Source: a virus. From it: a stretch of DNA of 24,287 nucleotides. Of this stretch, positions 6,674 through 13,734 are shown one piece after another. The notes beneath the pieces are model-generated. The model was given only the letters and a program-made list of their open reading frames with translations, was not told the DNA's origin and did not search any database. How positions within the stretch are numbered: position 1 is the stretch's first letter; every line of letters starts with the position of its first letter. The stretch is from positions 1-24,287 of the IMG/VR virus record IMGVR_UViG_3300033553_000637; one strand, given 5' to 3'. Both the position numbers and the translations under genes were made by a program.

Positions 6674-6949
6674 ATGAATACATCTATCCCAATTTCCGAT
6701 GCTGAATATAAAGAAATTCAAATCGGACTTTTCAAAGAAGTCCTAAATGGCATCCTGTCCGTAAAATCCGAACCGAAAATTGAATTTTCTGAAAAGCTCA
6801 TAAAATCGGCAAAACTGAACATCACACAAGGCCTTGGCGGAGACCAGCTATTGCATCTTGTTTACCTGGGCGAAGCCTGGAACCAAAACCTGAACATAAA
6901 CAGATCCGGAGCCGGACTTGTAATTAATTTCACCCTTAGAACCAATTAA
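6674..6949 (+). CDS. Early-operon protein of unknown function
   Basis: 91 residues, mixed helix and strand, soluble. The ATG follows an A-rich leader; the stop TAA is directly followed by the next gene's ATG (6951, one base between). Co-transcribed with DUF3164. No recognisable motif; a short glycine-containing stretch (QGLGGDQ) lies mid-protein. Confidence 0.7.
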   Translation: MNTSIPISDAEYKEIQIGLFKEVLNGILSVKSEPKIEFSEKLIKSAKLNITQGLGGDQLLHLVYLGEAWNQNLNINRSGAGLVINFTLRTN

Positions 6950-6950
6950 A

Positions 6951-7619
6951 ATGAGTACAGAAACCACAACCCCAAAACCGGTCAAAACCGTTGACCAAAT
7001 GACAGAAGCCGAATTGGAAGCCCTGTTAACAGAAAAAAGAGGTGCCAAAAAGAAAGCCCTTACAATTGAAAAGAATCGTCATGAAGCCGATAAAAATAAC
7101 TTTCTGAAACACAGCTCCTCTAAGTTCCTACAAATCCATAATGATATGAAGGGACTCAAGGAGTATGCGATCCTTCAGGCAAATGAATTATACGATCGTA
7201 TGTATAAAATTGAGGGTAAAGAGCCAAAGGAAACAAAGTCCTTCAGTCTTAAAAATACGGCAGATACTGTGAAGGTAACAGTAGATCGCCCGGAGCGATT
7301 CTCTTTTACTGATGAGGCCATTGTCCATATTAACGCTATTAAAGATGTCTTTAAAGAAAAATACGCAAAGCGAAACAAAAAGATGTATGGCTACATAGAT
7401 GAGCTGCTGATTAAAAATAAGACGGGCGAATATGATCCAAAGTTACTGGTTAAAATTCGCCGTCAAGCTCTTGAAAATGACGATGAAGAAATGCTTGCGT
7501 TAATTGATAATCTTACCAATTGTCAGACAGTGAGCGGAATCTCCCAATATTGCCGCCTGTATATTAAAGATGAAAACGGCAAGTACCAGGATATTTCCCT
7601 TCAATTTTCAGCCTTATGA
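6951..7619 (+). CDS. DUF3164 family phage protein
   Basis: 222 residues. The central coil-rich region, the segment RPERFSFTDEAIVHINAIKD, and the ending YCRLYIKDENGKYQDISLQF match the pattern of DUF3164 proteins, which are typical of the early region of Mu-like phages (conserved end of the form RFY...YQPI.LD). The first ~20 residues are Thr/Pro/Lys-rich and probably flexible; residues ~20-75 are a likely coiled coil. Molecular function is unknown in the family. Its last codons overlap the next gene's ATG (ATGA). Confidence 0.85.
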   Translation: MSTETTTPKPVKTVDQMTEAELEALLTEKRGAKKKALTIEKNRHEADKNNFLKHSSSKFLQIHNDMKGLKEYAILQANELYDRMYKIEGKEPKETKSFSLKNTADTVKVTVDRPERFSFTDEAIVHINAIKDVFKEKYAKRNKKMYGYIDELLIKNKTGEYDPKLLVKIRRQALENDDEEMLALIDNLTNCQTVSGISQYCRLYIKDENGKYQDISLQFSAL

Positions 7620-7897
7620 ACAGTTTAAAAATGCGGCAGCTGATCGATGATCAGCTTGCCGGCATTAATTATAAATCCATAGAAAAACCTAATAAAATGG
7701 CTGTAGAAATTAATTGTACTCAAATCGAAGATAATATTATCCTGGTGAATGGTAAAGAAGTAAGAAAGGATATGGATGGTACCTGGATAGCTAAAGACCG
7801 CTTTAGTATGATAGAAGCAAAGTTTTTTGGTGAATTCAGGGAAACCTTGAAGAGATGTAGAAGCGCACAATATTTAACGGCTACCTATAAAATTTGA
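7616..7897 (+). CDS. Small early protein of unknown function
   Basis: 93 residues. Its ATG overlaps the stop of DUF3164 in the ATGA arrangement, indicating translational coupling. The middle (VEINCTQIEDNIILVNGKEVRKDMDGTW) suggests a small beta structure. No membrane segment. Family not recognised. An internal ATG at residue 28 (MAVEINC) is an alternative start that would begin right at this beta region. Confidence 0.65.
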   Translation: MNSLKMRQLIDDQLAGINYKSIEKPNKMAVEINCTQIEDNIILVNGKEVRKDMDGTWIAKDRFSMIEAKFFGEFRETLKRCRSAQYLTATYKI

Positions 7898-7905
7898 ATT
7901 GATTG

Positions 7906-7930
7906 ACCGGAGTGGTTATGCTGCTCCGGT
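7906..7930 (+). promoter_or_regulatory. Intergenic GC hairpin
   Basis: ACCGGAG (7906-7912) pairs with CTCCGGT (7924-7930) around an 11-base interval, in the 60-base gap between two early genes. It is followed by ATAATTTTAAAT rather than a clean T run, so it is more likely an attenuator, processing or stability element than a full terminator. Confidence 0.5.
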
Positions 7931-7957
7931 ATAATTTTAAATCTAAAACCAAACAGA

Positions 7958-8263
7958 ATGACTGCTACAAAACAAAATACCATTCCTCTTAAAACCGACC
8001 GCCGAAAGCTTTGGTCATACTTTGACAAGGCCAACGGAAAACATAAATACATTCTTAGTCTTTGCATCCAGTTCGGTTGGTGTAAACCCCACCACATTAC
8101 AGGCCATGAGGTTGCCGATCTTGGCGCACTGGACGGTTGGTTGCGTGGAAAATCCACAATAGGACAATCCCCCGTTAAAAAGCCATTGCAGGAAATGGAA
8201 CCCATTGAACTCTCAAAGGTAATTGTAGCCCTGGAGGCTATGGTGACCAAAACCAACAGTTAA
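7958..8263 (+). CDS. Small early protein, possibly GemA-related
   Basis: 101 residues, helical. RRKLWSYFDK, CIQFGWCKPHHIT and the C-terminal LSKVIVALEAM segment are loosely reminiscent of short GemA-like (DUF1018) regulators of Mu-like phages, and its location in the middle of the early operon fits. The resemblance is weak and based on memory of pattern only. Two cysteines flank a tryptophan (C-IQFGW-C), not a standard zinc site. Confidence 0.65.
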   Translation: MTATKQNTIPLKTDRRKLWSYFDKANGKHKYILSLCIQFGWCKPHHITGHEVADLGALDGWLRGKSTIGQSPVKKPLQEMEPIELSKVIVALEAMVTKTNS

Positions 8264-8264
8264 A

Positions 8265-8420
8265 ATGAAAAAAAGATACCTGAGTTTTAAAGATTTCTGC
8301 AAACATCCGGCAAACGCCCGTAAAACCATTGTATTGGAATCTGCTGTTACCTGTGAAACCACTGTTACAAAATGCGCCTTTTGTGGGCAGCATTTAACCC
8401 AACCTCAAACCGATTGTTAA
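8265..8420 (+). CDS. 51-residue CxxC mini-protein
   Basis: Short frame starting at ATG 8265, one base after the previous stop, and ending TAA 8420, two bases before the next gene's ATG at 8423. The tight fit between neighbours argues that it is real. It encodes a basic N-terminus (MKKRYLSFKDFCKH) and a C-terminal KCAFCGQHL with CxxC and His, plus further Cys residues, consistent with a small zinc-binding knuckle. Function unknown. Confidence 0.6.
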   Translation: MKKRYLSFKDFCKHPANARKTIVLESAVTCETTVTKCAFCGQHLTQPQTDC

Positions 8421-8422
8421 TT

Positions 8423-9025
8423 ATGGAAAATCATATTAAAGATAAATTATTAAAAGTTTATGAGCTTGTAAAACGTGGTGAAGCTGGCGAGAAGGATAAT
8501 GCCAAACTTGCCTTAGACCGTATTTGTAAGAAATACAACCTAGATGAAAAATCTTTGGACTCACTTCACTTAAGAAAATATCACTTCAAATACTCCACTA
8601 AACTTGAATTGTGGCTTATAGGAAGAATTATGATACATCTACTCAATACAGACACGTCAAAAGCCATTAGGGACACATGGGGCAAACGTGAGGTAGTAAT
8701 TGAATTGGAATATCTTGATTTTGTGCTATTAAGTTCTGCTTATGAATACTTCAGGAGGCACATGAAACTTGAATACAATAGGCTCGTATTGCCCCTGGTT
8801 AAAAGATGTAGAACTACACGAACTCGTAATGCCACCCGTACCTACCTTCAGGAGATATTTTTTACAAAATATATTCTTGCCAGCGGCCTTTATAAGAAGG
8901 AGGAAGTTACCAAAATTGACACCTCAAAAATGAGTGAAAAAGAACGCAGCGACCGTATGAACTTAGAAAAAGTTGAAGGCGGAAATTACAAAACCCAAGT
9001 TACTACGGGATTATACCTAGAATAA
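8423..9025 (+). CDS. DUF2786-like N-terminal, early protein
   Basis: 200 residues from ATG 8423. An upstream in-frame ATG at 8372 lies inside the 51-residue gene and is less likely. The N-terminus (LLKVYELVKRGEAGEKDNAKLALDRICKKYNLD) has the pattern of the DUF2786 domain: a leading helix, a linker and an A-x-x-LA-x-I-x-KY-x-L helix. The rest is helical and basic, with RTTRTRNATRTY as a possible nucleic-acid contact. The stop codon shares its last base with the next ATG (TAATG). Confidence 0.7.
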   Translation: MENHIKDKLLKVYELVKRGEAGEKDNAKLALDRICKKYNLDEKSLDSLHLRKYHFKYSTKLELWLIGRIMIHLLNTDTSKAIRDTWGKREVVIELEYLDFVLLSSAYEYFRRHMKLEYNRLVLPLVKRCRTTRTRNATRTYLQEIFFTKYILASGLYKKEEVTKIDTSKMSEKERSDRMNLEKVEGGNYKTQVTTGLYLE

Positions 9026-9579
9026 TGGCTACAACTACTACCCACTACAAAATACACATCCCCAAAACTGATACTTACCTGAAACTTACCTACAGGGGAA
9101 ATAGTTTTTCTAAACTGGAACGCCTTAAAGGTAAAATCACCGATTCCATGCTAATGGAACTAGGCCGTATAATCCCACCTAGATTGAGCGAAATGGAAAA
9201 GTGGCAAAACCACTTTAAAGATAAGATCAGCCTGGAGCCTTTAGAAAAGAAGAAAAGCCATTTTTCATTGTTCAATGATGCCTGGTTTCAGTTCTACGAA
9301 GATTTTACCGGGTTCCCTCCAAAATTTGGCGCTATGGAGGCTTCCCATTTAAAAAAGATCATTACCCACCTTACCAAGGTAGGTGGGTCTCCAGATGAAG
9401 CCCTTAGCCTTTGGAATACCATTTTAGCGGCTTGGCCTAAGCTATCCGATTTTCATAAAGAAAACACGGATATAAAATATATTAACTCACGTCTAAATGT
9501 AATTTTAAATGCAGTTAAAAAAGCGATCAACACCGGAACCTCCACCATTGGTGGAACTGATAACAGCGCCTCATTATAA
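9025..9579 (+). CDS. Early protein, helical domain of unknown function
   Basis: 184 residues. The N-terminus is strand-rich (THYKIHIPKTDTYLKLTYRG); residues ~85-165 form a helical domain (LFNDAWFQFYEDFTGFPPKF ... LSLWNTILAAWPKLSDF) of the sort seen in phage replication-associated proteins. It overlaps the upstream stop by one base. At 9364-9388 the coding sequence contains a strong hairpin (ACCCACC ... GGTGGGT arms), which could be structural chance. A replication or DNA-metabolism role is only inferred from position. Confidence 0.7.
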   Translation: MATTTTHYKIHIPKTDTYLKLTYRGNSFSKLERLKGKITDSMLMELGRIIPPRLSEMEKWQNHFKDKISLEPLEKKKSHFSLFNDAWFQFYEDFTGFPPKFGAMEASHLKKIITHLTKVGGSPDEALSLWNTILAAWPKLSDFHKENTDIKYINSRLNVILNAVKKAINTGTSTIGGTDNSASL

Positions 9580-9610
9580 AAACAGGCTTGTGGTGCAGCA
9601 CTATGGTAAA

Positions 9611-10075
9611 ATGACCATGCAAAGCGCTATGAACACCAAAGCCCCAACTGTTGGCAAGCTGAGCCGTGATCAAGGACAGGATCACCTTATAGAATCCCTC
9701 GGAAGGGTATTCGTTGCTACCTCTATGTATTTTGATAAACCCTTGAACACCCAAGAAGCTGAAATTGTTGCAGTGGAAATTCTAAACGATTACGAAATGA
9801 GCAACCTGAAGCTGGAGGATATCGTGGTAGTGATAAAAGAAATCAAGGAGAGTGAAATCTATGGCCGCTTAACTGCCAATAAGATCATCAAGCACATCCG
9901 GGGCTATTGGGAGCGGCGTTTAAAAGCAGCTGTATCAGATAGCATTGACAATTCCCAGTCTAACAAGGATGGGGCGGAAATGTCAGAACGCGTAAAAAAA
10001 ACAGTTGCCATTGCTGCCGCACAATTAAACCGGGTGGATTACACCAGGAACCAAAACAAGAAATATTTAAAATAA
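9611..10075 (+). CDS. Early helical protein of unknown function
   Basis: 154 residues from ATG 9611. The frame is open back to an ATG at 9509, but that would overlap the preceding gene by 71 bases and add a low-complexity, proline-rich leader; 9611, 31 bases after the stop at 9579, is preferred. The protein is helical with two long helices (EAEIVAVEILNDYEMSN, LEDIVVVIKEIKES) and a basic segment RGYWERRLKAA. This looks like a small replication- or repair-associated phage protein; family not identified. Confidence 0.65.
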   Translation: MTMQSAMNTKAPTVGKLSRDQGQDHLIESLGRVFVATSMYFDKPLNTQEAEIVAVEILNDYEMSNLKLEDIVVVIKEIKESEIYGRLTANKIIKHIRGYWERRLKAAVSDSIDNSQSNKDGAEMSERVKKTVAIAAAQLNRVDYTRNQNKKYLK

Positions 10076-10081
10076 ATAAAT

Positions 10082-10732
10082 ATGAAAATTAGACCAATAC
10101 TATTTAGTACGCCAATGGTTTCAGCCATTTTGGAAAACCGGAAAACCCAAACTAGAAGGATAATTAAACCACAGCCTATAGTTAACGATGATGAATATTC
10201 ATTTCAGTTAAAGAAAGGCGTTGAACTTACTGGTTCTGTCGTCGAAATTAATAGCAGCCACCTTGGACTTATATCCTTTGGAAAATATCAAATTGGGGAT
10301 ATTATTTGGGTTCGCGAAACCTGGCAGTATAGTGATGATTTGGAGCATCCATATTTATACAAACAAAAGGAATTAGAAGAATGGCTACCTGAGTTTTTTA
10401 AAAGAATGACTTGGAGGCCATCCATTTTTATGCCTAAAGAAGTTTGCAGGATCTTTCTGGAATGCACCAATGTGAGAGTGGAAAGGCTAAATGATATTTC
10501 AGAAAAAGATGCAATCGCGGAAGGTGTAGAAAAGCATTCAGATTTTGGATCTACAGGCTATATTTTATACACAGAACCTGAAGCTGCACACACTGATATT
10601 GATGCCGTTTGGTCTTTTGAATCTCTATGGGAAACTATCAACGGAAAAAAATCATGGGATGACAATCCATTTGTATTTGTGTATGACTTCAAGCTAACAG
10701 AATGTCCAACCAATTTTTTAAAAGATGAGTAA
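10082..10732 (+). CDS. ASCH/PUA-like phage protein
   Basis: 216 residues. KIRPILFSTPMV, ILENRKTQTRRIIKPQP, GDIIWVRETWQ, WRPSIFMPKEVCRIF, VRVERLNDISEKDAIAEGV and NPFVFVYDF form the ordered motif set of a widespread phage protein usually classed with ASCH (PUA-fold) domains; these are thought to bind RNA or modified nucleotides. Length matches the family. It sits in the accessory part of the early operon and overlaps the next gene by 8 bases, a pair often seen together. Biochemical role is not established. Confidence 0.85.
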   Translation: MKIRPILFSTPMVSAILENRKTQTRRIIKPQPIVNDDEYSFQLKKGVELTGSVVEINSSHLGLISFGKYQIGDIIWVRETWQYSDDLEHPYLYKQKELEEWLPEFFKRMTWRPSIFMPKEVCRIFLECTNVRVERLNDISEKDAIAEGVEKHSDFGSTGYILYTEPEAAHTDIDAVWSFESLWETINGKKSWDDNPFVFVYDFKLTECPTNFLKDE

Positions 10733-10913
10733 AATGCAATACCCAACATTAGAACAGGCAAAAATAGCAGGTCGGTTTCAGTTATGTAAATGGCATCGCT
10801 TTTTACCCTCGCCAGAAAATGAAGAACAAATAGAAATCAATCACCTTCTATATGAAAGATGGAAAGAAGCGGGTGGATTTACTCCAGAAATTTCAAAGCA
10901 ATTAGGATTTTAA
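10725..10913 (+). CDS. Small partner of the ASCH-like protein
   Basis: 62 residues, beginning inside the last codons of the ASCH-like gene (8-base overlap), indicating coupled translation. QLCKWHRFLPSPENEEQ ... ERWKEAGGFTPEISKQLGF resembles a small conserved phage protein with the pattern CRWYRFLPSP ... GGFTPEISK that accompanies ASCH-like genes. No domain of known function. Confidence 0.75.
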   Translation: MSKMQYPTLEQAKIAGRFQLCKWHRFLPSPENEEQIEINHLLYERWKEAGGFTPEISKQLGF

Positions 10914-10920
10914 AAAATCT

Positions 10921-10950
10921 CAATACTCAATACTAACATCTCAATACTAA
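10921..10950 (+). repeat. CAATACT direct repeats
   Basis: CAATACT occurs at 10921-10927, 10928-10934 and 10942-10948. A related GAATACTAATATCTC begins at 11156, just before the next-but-one gene. The similar leaders flank the small membrane gene at 10955-11119, as if duplicated with it or inserted as a cassette. Confidence 0.6.
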
Positions 10951-10954
10951 TATT

Positions 10955-11119
10955 ATGAAACAAGTACTATTAAACTACGCAAATTTCACTGAAGAATTCA
11001 ATCTATTAGGTAAGATCATTGTTGGCACTGTGACCGGATTTATCCTTGTTTGCTGTGTTGCCATGATAATTGGGCTGATCCTTCAAGGCGTACCAGAAGC
11101 GATAGGATATGCCCAATAA
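10955..11119 (+). CDS. 54-residue single-pass membrane protein
   Basis: Short frame from ATG 10955 to TAA 11119. Residues ~20-44 (KIIVGTVTGFILVCCVAMII) form one strong transmembrane helix after an acidic N-terminus with FTEEF; the C-terminal tail is short. It lies between DNA-metabolism accessory genes rather than with the lysis genes, so a holin role is less likely than a small early membrane effector, for example superinfection exclusion. That is inference from topology only. Confidence 0.6.
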   Translation: MKQVLLNYANFTEEFNLLGKIIVGTVTGFILVCCVAMIIGLILQGVPEAIGYAQ

Positions 11120-11130
11120 AATCCCCCTAG

Positions 11131-11143
11131 CCCCCAAAGGGGG
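11131..11143. repeat. C5-AAA-G5 mini-hairpin
   Basis: CCCCCAAAGGGGG, preceded by CCCCCTAG (11123-11130). This motif resembles a common Bacteroidota intergenic element. It follows the small membrane gene and lies before the DUF4406 gene; it may act as a weak terminator or be a stray repeat. Confidence 0.55.
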
Positions 11144-11181
11144 AATAAATAAACTGAATACTAATATCTCAAAATCAAAAT

Positions 11182-11487
11182 ATGAAAAAGAAAATTTACA
11201 TAGCCGGAAAAGTAACCGGAGAGAATAAACTGGAATGTATCAATAAATTTAAAGAGGCAGAGCGACAAATCAATGAATTGGGTCATGAGGCAATAAACCC
11301 TTTACGGGTTGTGGGTACATGGGATGTAACCTGGAGCGATGCGATGAGAAAGTGTATTGCCGCACTTATGACAGCTGATGTATTATACACGCTTCCTTGC
11401 GTAGTGTCAAGCAAAGGTGCGTTTGTAGAATGCAGTTTGGCATCGGTAATAGACATTAAACGAGTAGATAACCTAAACAACCTTTAA
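11182..11487 (+). CDS. DUF4406 protein, nucleoside deoxyribosyltransferase-like
   Basis: 101 residues. The start KIYIAGKVTG, the LGHEAINPL segment, the SDAMRKCIAALMTADVLYTLP strand-helix and the SKGAFVECSLA motif with a conserved glutamate match DUF4406, related to nucleoside 2-deoxyribosyltransferases. Phage members may salvage or alter nucleotides, but enzymatic activity has not been shown for this group as far as I know. The next gene starts one base after its stop, so both are co-expressed. Confidence 0.85.
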   Translation: MKKKIYIAGKVTGENKLECINKFKEAERQINELGHEAINPLRVVGTWDVTWSDAMRKCIAALMTADVLYTLPCVVSSKGAFVECSLASVIDIKRVDNLNNL

Positions 11488-11488
11488 A

Positions 11489-11830
11489 ATGGAAATAGAA
11501 CATTCAATTTGGCTTACTAGAATACTTGTCATAGCAATAATACTTTTTGCACTTTACTGTATTGCAGGTTACTCGCTTGAGAAATATCGAAAAAAACACA
11601 GAACACCCGAAGAACCAAAGGAAGCGCTTCGGGAACACGTTACCAGGATCAACAAAACCTTGTTAGACTCTGGAATGAGTTATGGTGATATTCGGGAATT
11701 CTGGGACGAATGCTTTGTGGAAGGTCAAATACGATATAGTTTACCTCCCTGCACATGCAACGATGTGAATCAATGCGAAACTTGGTGTCAGGCCAAAGCA
11801 AGGTTTACGTTAAATCCTCCAATTGATTAA
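11489..11830 (+). CDS. Membrane-anchored protein with Cys-rich tail
   Basis: 113 residues. Residues ~8-29 (TRILVIAIILFALYCIAGYS) form one transmembrane helix followed by basic residues, so the C-terminal part is probably cytoplasmic. Near the end, PPCTCNDVNQCETWC contains four cysteines (CxC...C...C) that could bind a metal. It is the last gene of the early operon: a new promoter follows. Family not recognised. Confidence 0.65.
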   Translation: MEIEHSIWLTRILVIAIILFALYCIAGYSLEKYRKKHRTPEEPKEALREHVTRINKTLLDSGMSYGDIREFWDECFVEGQIRYSLPPCTCNDVNQCETWCQAKARFTLNPPID

Positions 11831-11856
11831 TAAACCCTCAGTTATATATATTTTTG
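11823..11856 (+). promoter_or_regulatory. Candidate promoter of the secreted-protein unit
   Basis: TATTTTTG at 11849-11856 fits the TAnnTTTG -7 box. A TTG at 11823-11825 lies 23 bases upstream, slightly long for the -33 element. Transcription would start near 11863, 18 bases before the ATG at 11880. Confidence 0.5.
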
Positions 11857-11879
11857 TAATTTCACCTAAACTTTAAACC

Positions 11880-12404
11880 ATGAAGAAACTACTACTATTA
11901 ATTAGCATCTTTCATTTTTGCACTTCTCAAGCCCAGGATCTTTCCCATTTAAGGAGTATGAGCAAACCTGAAGCCGCTGCCTTTACTGATAGCATTATTG
12001 TTGATGTTAGGGAAAAATTAATGCTTTGGGATGTTCAGGAAAATTCTCGTCTTTTAACCTTTGAATTTATAGAGGCTTCTACAGATACCGTTGCCCTTAA
12101 TAAAGTACTTAAGAGTGGCCATCATATTGATGTAGAATTTTATGAAATTGATTTTGAAGTGTTCTATGAAGGCCAGGACAAAACCTTGGAAATTGAAGGT
12201 GAAAAGAAATATAGATTTTACCAAGCAAGGCTTAAGTTTTTAGATATGTTTCCTGTTTGGAAAAAGTACTTTGATGCCTCAGCAACAATCACGGGAGTTC
12301 GTGAGGAATTTAAATATACTGCAAAAGGTAATGATGGTTATTGGAATTATAAATTTGAAAGTACTTCAAAAGAACCATATTGGTTGATTAGGAAGTTCCA
12401 TTAA
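11880..12404 (+). CDS. Secreted protein, probable lysogenic-conversion (moron) gene
   Basis: 174 residues. The N-terminus (KKLLLLISIFHFCTSQAQ) is a signal peptide with likely cleavage after the AQA-type site near residue 18-19; a Cys at 14 lies too early for a convincing lipobox. The mature protein is acidic, with many beta segments (HHIDVEFYEIDFEVFYEG) and aromatic residues; no known domain recognised. It has its own promoter-like box and a strong terminator directly after it, unlike any neighbour, and lies between the early operon and the late genes. This is the signature of a moron expressed from the prophage, altering the host envelope. A plain fitness or superinfection role cannot be told apart. 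Confidence 0.75.
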   Translation: MKKLLLLISIFHFCTSQAQDLSHLRSMSKPEAAAFTDSIIVDVREKLMLWDVQENSRLLTFEFIEASTDTVALNKVLKSGHHIDVEFYEIDFEVFYEGQDKTLEIEGEKKYRFYQARLKFLDMFPVWKKYFDASATITGVREEFKYTAKGNDGYWNYKFESTSKEPYWLIRKFH

Positions 12405-12420
12405 CAAAAGCCAAAAATTT

Positions 12421-12452
12421 AAAAACCACCCCTTAATCCGGGTGGTTTTTTT
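12421..12452 (+). terminator. Intrinsic terminator after the secreted-protein gene
   Basis: AAAAACCACCC (12421-12431) pairs with GGGTGGTTTTT (12440-12450) around an 8-base loop, followed by more T. It is the clearest terminator in the window, works on the plus strand and closes the moron unit. The A/T arms make it usable for transcripts from the right as well, so it could also stop the long leftward packaging transcript. Confidence 0.85.
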
Positions 12453-12496
12453 ATGCGATAATATTGCCGATTTAAATATTTTGTTTAAGTTTGTCT

Positions 12497-12745
12497 ATGA
12501 CAAAACGTCAGAAACAAGAGATTGGCACTCAAAAGAATAAGCTTCTTCGCTACCAATTGGTTTTAGGGCTTTATCACGAGCATAAAACAGAAGATAATTC
12601 TGTAATGACAGTATGGCGTAAGTATATCTATCCCAGATATGCAATTTCCAGAACTACCTTATACACCATTCTTGGTACCTCTGTCAATAAAGAACTAAAA
12701 GAGATCAAAGCTTTGGAAGACAGCCAGCTTTCCATATTTGGTTAA
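12497..12745 (+). CDS. Small conserved protein, possible late regulator
   Basis: 82 residues from ATG 12497 (a TTG two codons upstream is less likely). Basic start MTKRQKQEIGTQKNK, then YAISRTTLYTILGTSVNKEL, which reads like a helix-turn-helix with RTTLYTIL as recognition helix. It stands alone between the moron terminator and the inverted packaging module, roughly where Mu carries its Mor/C late activators, so a role in the early-to-late switch is plausible; it is shorter than Mor/C and not clearly homologous. Its stop codon overlaps the stop of the opposing gene within TTAA (12742-12745). Confidence 0.6.
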   Translation: MTKRQKQEIGTQKNKLLRYQLVLGLYHEHKTEDNSVMTVWRKYIYPRYAISRTTLYTILGTSVNKELKEIKALEDSQLSIFG

Positions 12746-13194
12746 ACATCGGTTATACTAAAACTATAGGTTAATCTATACTCCTGCACCCCATCATCCC
12801 TCTTTACACGTTGCATTCCCCTTCTTATTAATTTCCCGGCAAATTCCTCAGGGTTCCATCCGTGAAGTGCCGTGTGAGCCGCCTCTATCAATTGCCAAAT
12901 AGACCTGGCATTGTCCTTTTGAGGCTTCGGGGCGTGTCCACTTGAATTGGTCAATTTTAAATCGGCAATACTAAGCGTTAGGTAACAGTCTGCCATTTGT
13001 CGTTGCTGTGGATCCTTATTCCGATCTTTCCCGACATCACTATAAGCGGCATTGGTAATATCTATTAAAGCACATGGCCATTGCACCGGAAAGTTAGGAC
13101 TGTAGTAATCCAGTTGTCCCCAATCTTCATCAACATATTTAAATCCCGGTATTGACAGGAGTTTTGCCTGAGTATTATCGATTATGTTTTTCAT
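12742..13194 (-). CDS. Putative neck/tail-completion protein
   Basis: 150 residues, last gene of the minus-strand packaging operon, with a 4-base overlap with the gpG-like gene upstream. WPCALIDITNAAYSDVGKDR, CYLTLSIADL and the C-terminal strand EYRLTYSFSITDV give the alternating strand pattern of small tail-terminator or gp37-like proteins that cap the tail or join it to the neck. Gene order next to gpG supports this. The exact family is uncertain. Confidence 0.6.
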   Translation of the reverse strand: MKNIIDNTQAKLLSIPGFKYVDEDWGQLDYYSPNFPVQWPCALIDITNAAYSDVGKDRNKDPQQRQMADCYLTLSIADLKLTNSSGHAPKPQKDNARSIWQLIEAAHTALHGWNPEEFAGKLIRRGMQRVKRDDGVQEYRLTYSFSITDV

Positions 13195-13727
13195 TGCTTT
13201 AAGTTCTTTTTAATTGTTTTTCCTACCTCTTCCATATTGTGGTTTACGATGAGTTGTACCCGCCTGTCCACTTGGGGATCCCATCCTATAAATTGCCGTT
13301 GGTCAATTTTCATTATGGTACCAACTTTCATTAATGCCATGGCCTTCCATTTGGCAGCTTCCCCGGAAAGTTTCTCTATTCTTTTTTTACCGCCTTTGTT
13401 ACCTTTAGCTGCTCCGTTTGCCTTATAGAACATTGCCCAAAAGTAGCTTTTCATCTTGGCGGTAACTTCTATTTCTCCACCTTCATTGTGGATGCTGGCA
13501 TAGGGAAGTGAGCTCTTCCAACTTATGGAATGCCCTGTATTGGTTTTATTGATACTCCTCCTTAATTTACCGCTTCTATCAAGTAAAGAACCCCGGCTAT
13601 AGGTATGCTTGGTTTCAGGCCATTTCTTGTTAAAGAATGCCTTGCGCTCAAAGTTACGGTCAAACTCCTGTGTGAGATCTACCGCTACATCATCCACAAT
13701 ATTTTTAACCACATCTTTAAAATCCAT
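13191..13727 (-). CDS. Phage virion morphogenesis protein, Mu gpG-like
   Basis: 178 residues. The early segment FERKAFFNKKWPETK, the LLDRSGKLRRSI motif, PYASIHNEGGEI and RQFIGWDPQ are the ordered hallmarks of the gpG / tail-completion family (neck type). In Mu, gpG acts in tail-head joining. A lysine/glycine-rich insert (KANGAAKGNKGGKK, ~103-116) lies between the motifs. It starts 7 bases after the gpF-like stop and is coupled to the following gene by overlap. Confidence 0.88.
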   Translation of the reverse strand: MDFKDVVKNIVDDVAVDLTQEFDRNFERKAFFNKKWPETKHTYSRGSLLDRSGKLRRSINKTNTGHSISWKSSLPYASIHNEGGEIEVTAKMKSYFWAMFYKANGAAKGNKGGKKRIEKLSGEAAKWKAMALMKVGTIMKIDQRQFIGWDPQVDRRVQLIVNHNMEEVGKTIKKNLKQ

Positions 13728-13734
13728 ACTTAGG

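Noticed and set aside
8372-8422. Upstream start of the DUF2786-like gene
   Set aside because: It lies inside the 51-residue CxxC gene; the ATG at 8423 gives the conserved N-terminus and normal spacing.
9364-9388. Strong hairpin inside the 9025-9579 gene as a regulatory element
   Set aside because: It is fully coding (HLTKVGG) and its 11-bp stem with a bulge may be chance; no supporting context.
9509-9610. Upstream start of the helical early protein
   Set aside because: It would overlap the preceding gene by 71 bases and add a low-complexity leader; ATG 9611 is preferred.
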